Source: Methanobacteriota archaeon (GTDB taxonomy: Archaea > Halobacteriota > Halobacteria > Halobacteriales > Halalkalicoccaceae). From it: a DNA stretch of 6,325 bases. This document shows positions 5,875 through 6,325 of this stretch, piece after piece. The notes beneath the pieces are model-generated. The model was not told the origin of the DNA. It did no database searches and saw nothing but the letters and a program-made list of their open reading frames with translations. A program made the translations under genes and the position numbers. The stretch is taken from contig JADFQH010000016.1 in NCBI GenBank assembly GCA_022561895.1, forward strand, positions 1 to 6,325. The letters run 5' to 3'. How positions within the stretch are numbered: the first letter of the stretch is position 1; the number at the start of each line of letters is the position of its first letter.

Positions 5875-6325
5875 CTACAGGTCCAGATCCTCGGGATAAG
5901 TGGGTGTGCCCGACAGGCCGTCCTCGTTCATCCGCCGCGCCCGCAGATACCGCGCCCGATATCGGTTAGCGTCCTCGTTTAGATCCGCTTCCCGAATCTC
6001 CTCGATTTTTCCCTCCGCAACCGCGTCGATAATCCCCTCGATCTGTTCTTTTTCCGTGGGGGTTAGCTCGAACTCGTAGGTCCGCGACTCCTCCCGTCCG
6101 AGGGTAACGAACTTCCTTGCGGCGGTGATGAAGACGGAACACGGCTCCCGACAGGGGAACTCACCCTCTCCTCGGGGAGCGTCGAGTTCAGCCCCTTCGT
6201 CCTCGTCCCACATCCGGCGTTTGAGACACTGTGAATCGACACAGCAGCTTTCTGCGGCGGCTTCGAGTTCCTCGGCGGAGAGTTGGGAGACGATGCTGTA
6301 GATCCCGCTTTGACGCCCGGCAGCG
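5875..6325 (-). CDS. C-terminal part of a cysteine-rich protein, probably DR2241-type 4Fe-4S domain
   Basis: The reading frame is open from the right edge to a TAG at 5875-5877, giving 149 visible residues; the N-terminus is outside the window. The internal ATG at 6213 is not the start, since the cysteine motif continues upstream of it. Visible cysteines are Cys27-Cys28-X4-Cys33 and Cys58-X3-Cys62 (numbered from the edge), in the pattern CC...C...PCxEPC, which fits an iron-sulfur cluster site. The rest is helical and charged (LTPTEKEQIEGIIDAV, RYRARYLRARR). I recall this pattern from DR2241 family proteins, which occur near cobalamin (CbiX) genes in haloarchaea; the assignment is moderate. 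Confirming it needs the upstream sequence. Confidence 0.6.
   Translation of the reverse strand, partial: AAGRQSGIYSIVSQLSAEELEAAAESCCVDSQCLKRRMWDEDEGAELDAPRGEGEFPCREPCSVFITAARKFVTLGREESRTYEFELTPTEKEQIEGIIDAVAEGKIEEIREADLNEDANRYRARYLRARRMNEDGLSGTPTYPEDLDL

Noticed and set aside
1..6325. Mobile element, CRISPR array, tRNA or phage module
   Set aside because: No transposase, array of regularly spaced repeats, cloverleaf or phage gene was seen; the PhiH1-like winged helix is a widespread chromosomal family and does not itself indicate a prophage.

Overview
The window looks like chromosomal DNA from a haloarchaeon (class Halobacteria). It is GC-rich, the predicted proteins are strongly acidic, and several genes belong to families typical of that group: a short CxxC...H...H zinc-binding protein, a PhiH1-repressor-like winged helix, an archaeal YqeC and a Trm112-type zinc protein. 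I cannot name the genus. No rRNA, tRNA, CRISPR array, insertion sequence or phage gene was seen. Genes are packed tightly, with overlapping stops or ATGA junctions.

Layout, left to right. (1) Positions 1-603, minus strand: the N-terminal two thirds of a MIP/aquaporin-family channel, cut by the window edge. (2) 723-884, plus: a 53-residue zinc-finger-like protein. (3) 917-2083, minus: a zinc-dependent dehydrogenase of the glutathione-independent formaldehyde dehydrogenase type. (4) 2211-2927, plus: yqeC, an accessory factor associated with selenium-dependent molybdenum hydroxylases. (5) 4981 down to 2924, minus: mobA (molybdopterin guanylyltransferase), a DUF2332 protein and a winged-helix regulator. 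The first two overlap at ATGA; the regulator ends on a CTAG whose two stop codons it shares with yqeC. (6) 5087-5865, plus: trm112 followed 5 bases later by a haloarchaeal protein with a beta-rich N-terminal domain and two C-terminal membrane segments. (7) 5875 to the right edge, minus: the C-terminal part of a cysteine-rich protein resembling the DR2241 4Fe-4S domain.

Functional reading. The clearest theme is molybdenum enzyme maturation. YqeC and MobA lie on opposite strands, with a DUF2332 gene translationally coupled to mobA and a DNA-binding protein between them. The formaldehyde dehydrogenase-like gene is divergent from yqeC across a short AT-rich spacer holding two adjoining palindromes, so the two could share control. 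Trm112 is a general activator of class I methyltransferases and is probably only a neighbour. The best leads are the mobA/DUF2332/winged-helix/yqeC cluster and two candidate operators, at 2124-2143 and 3288-3334.
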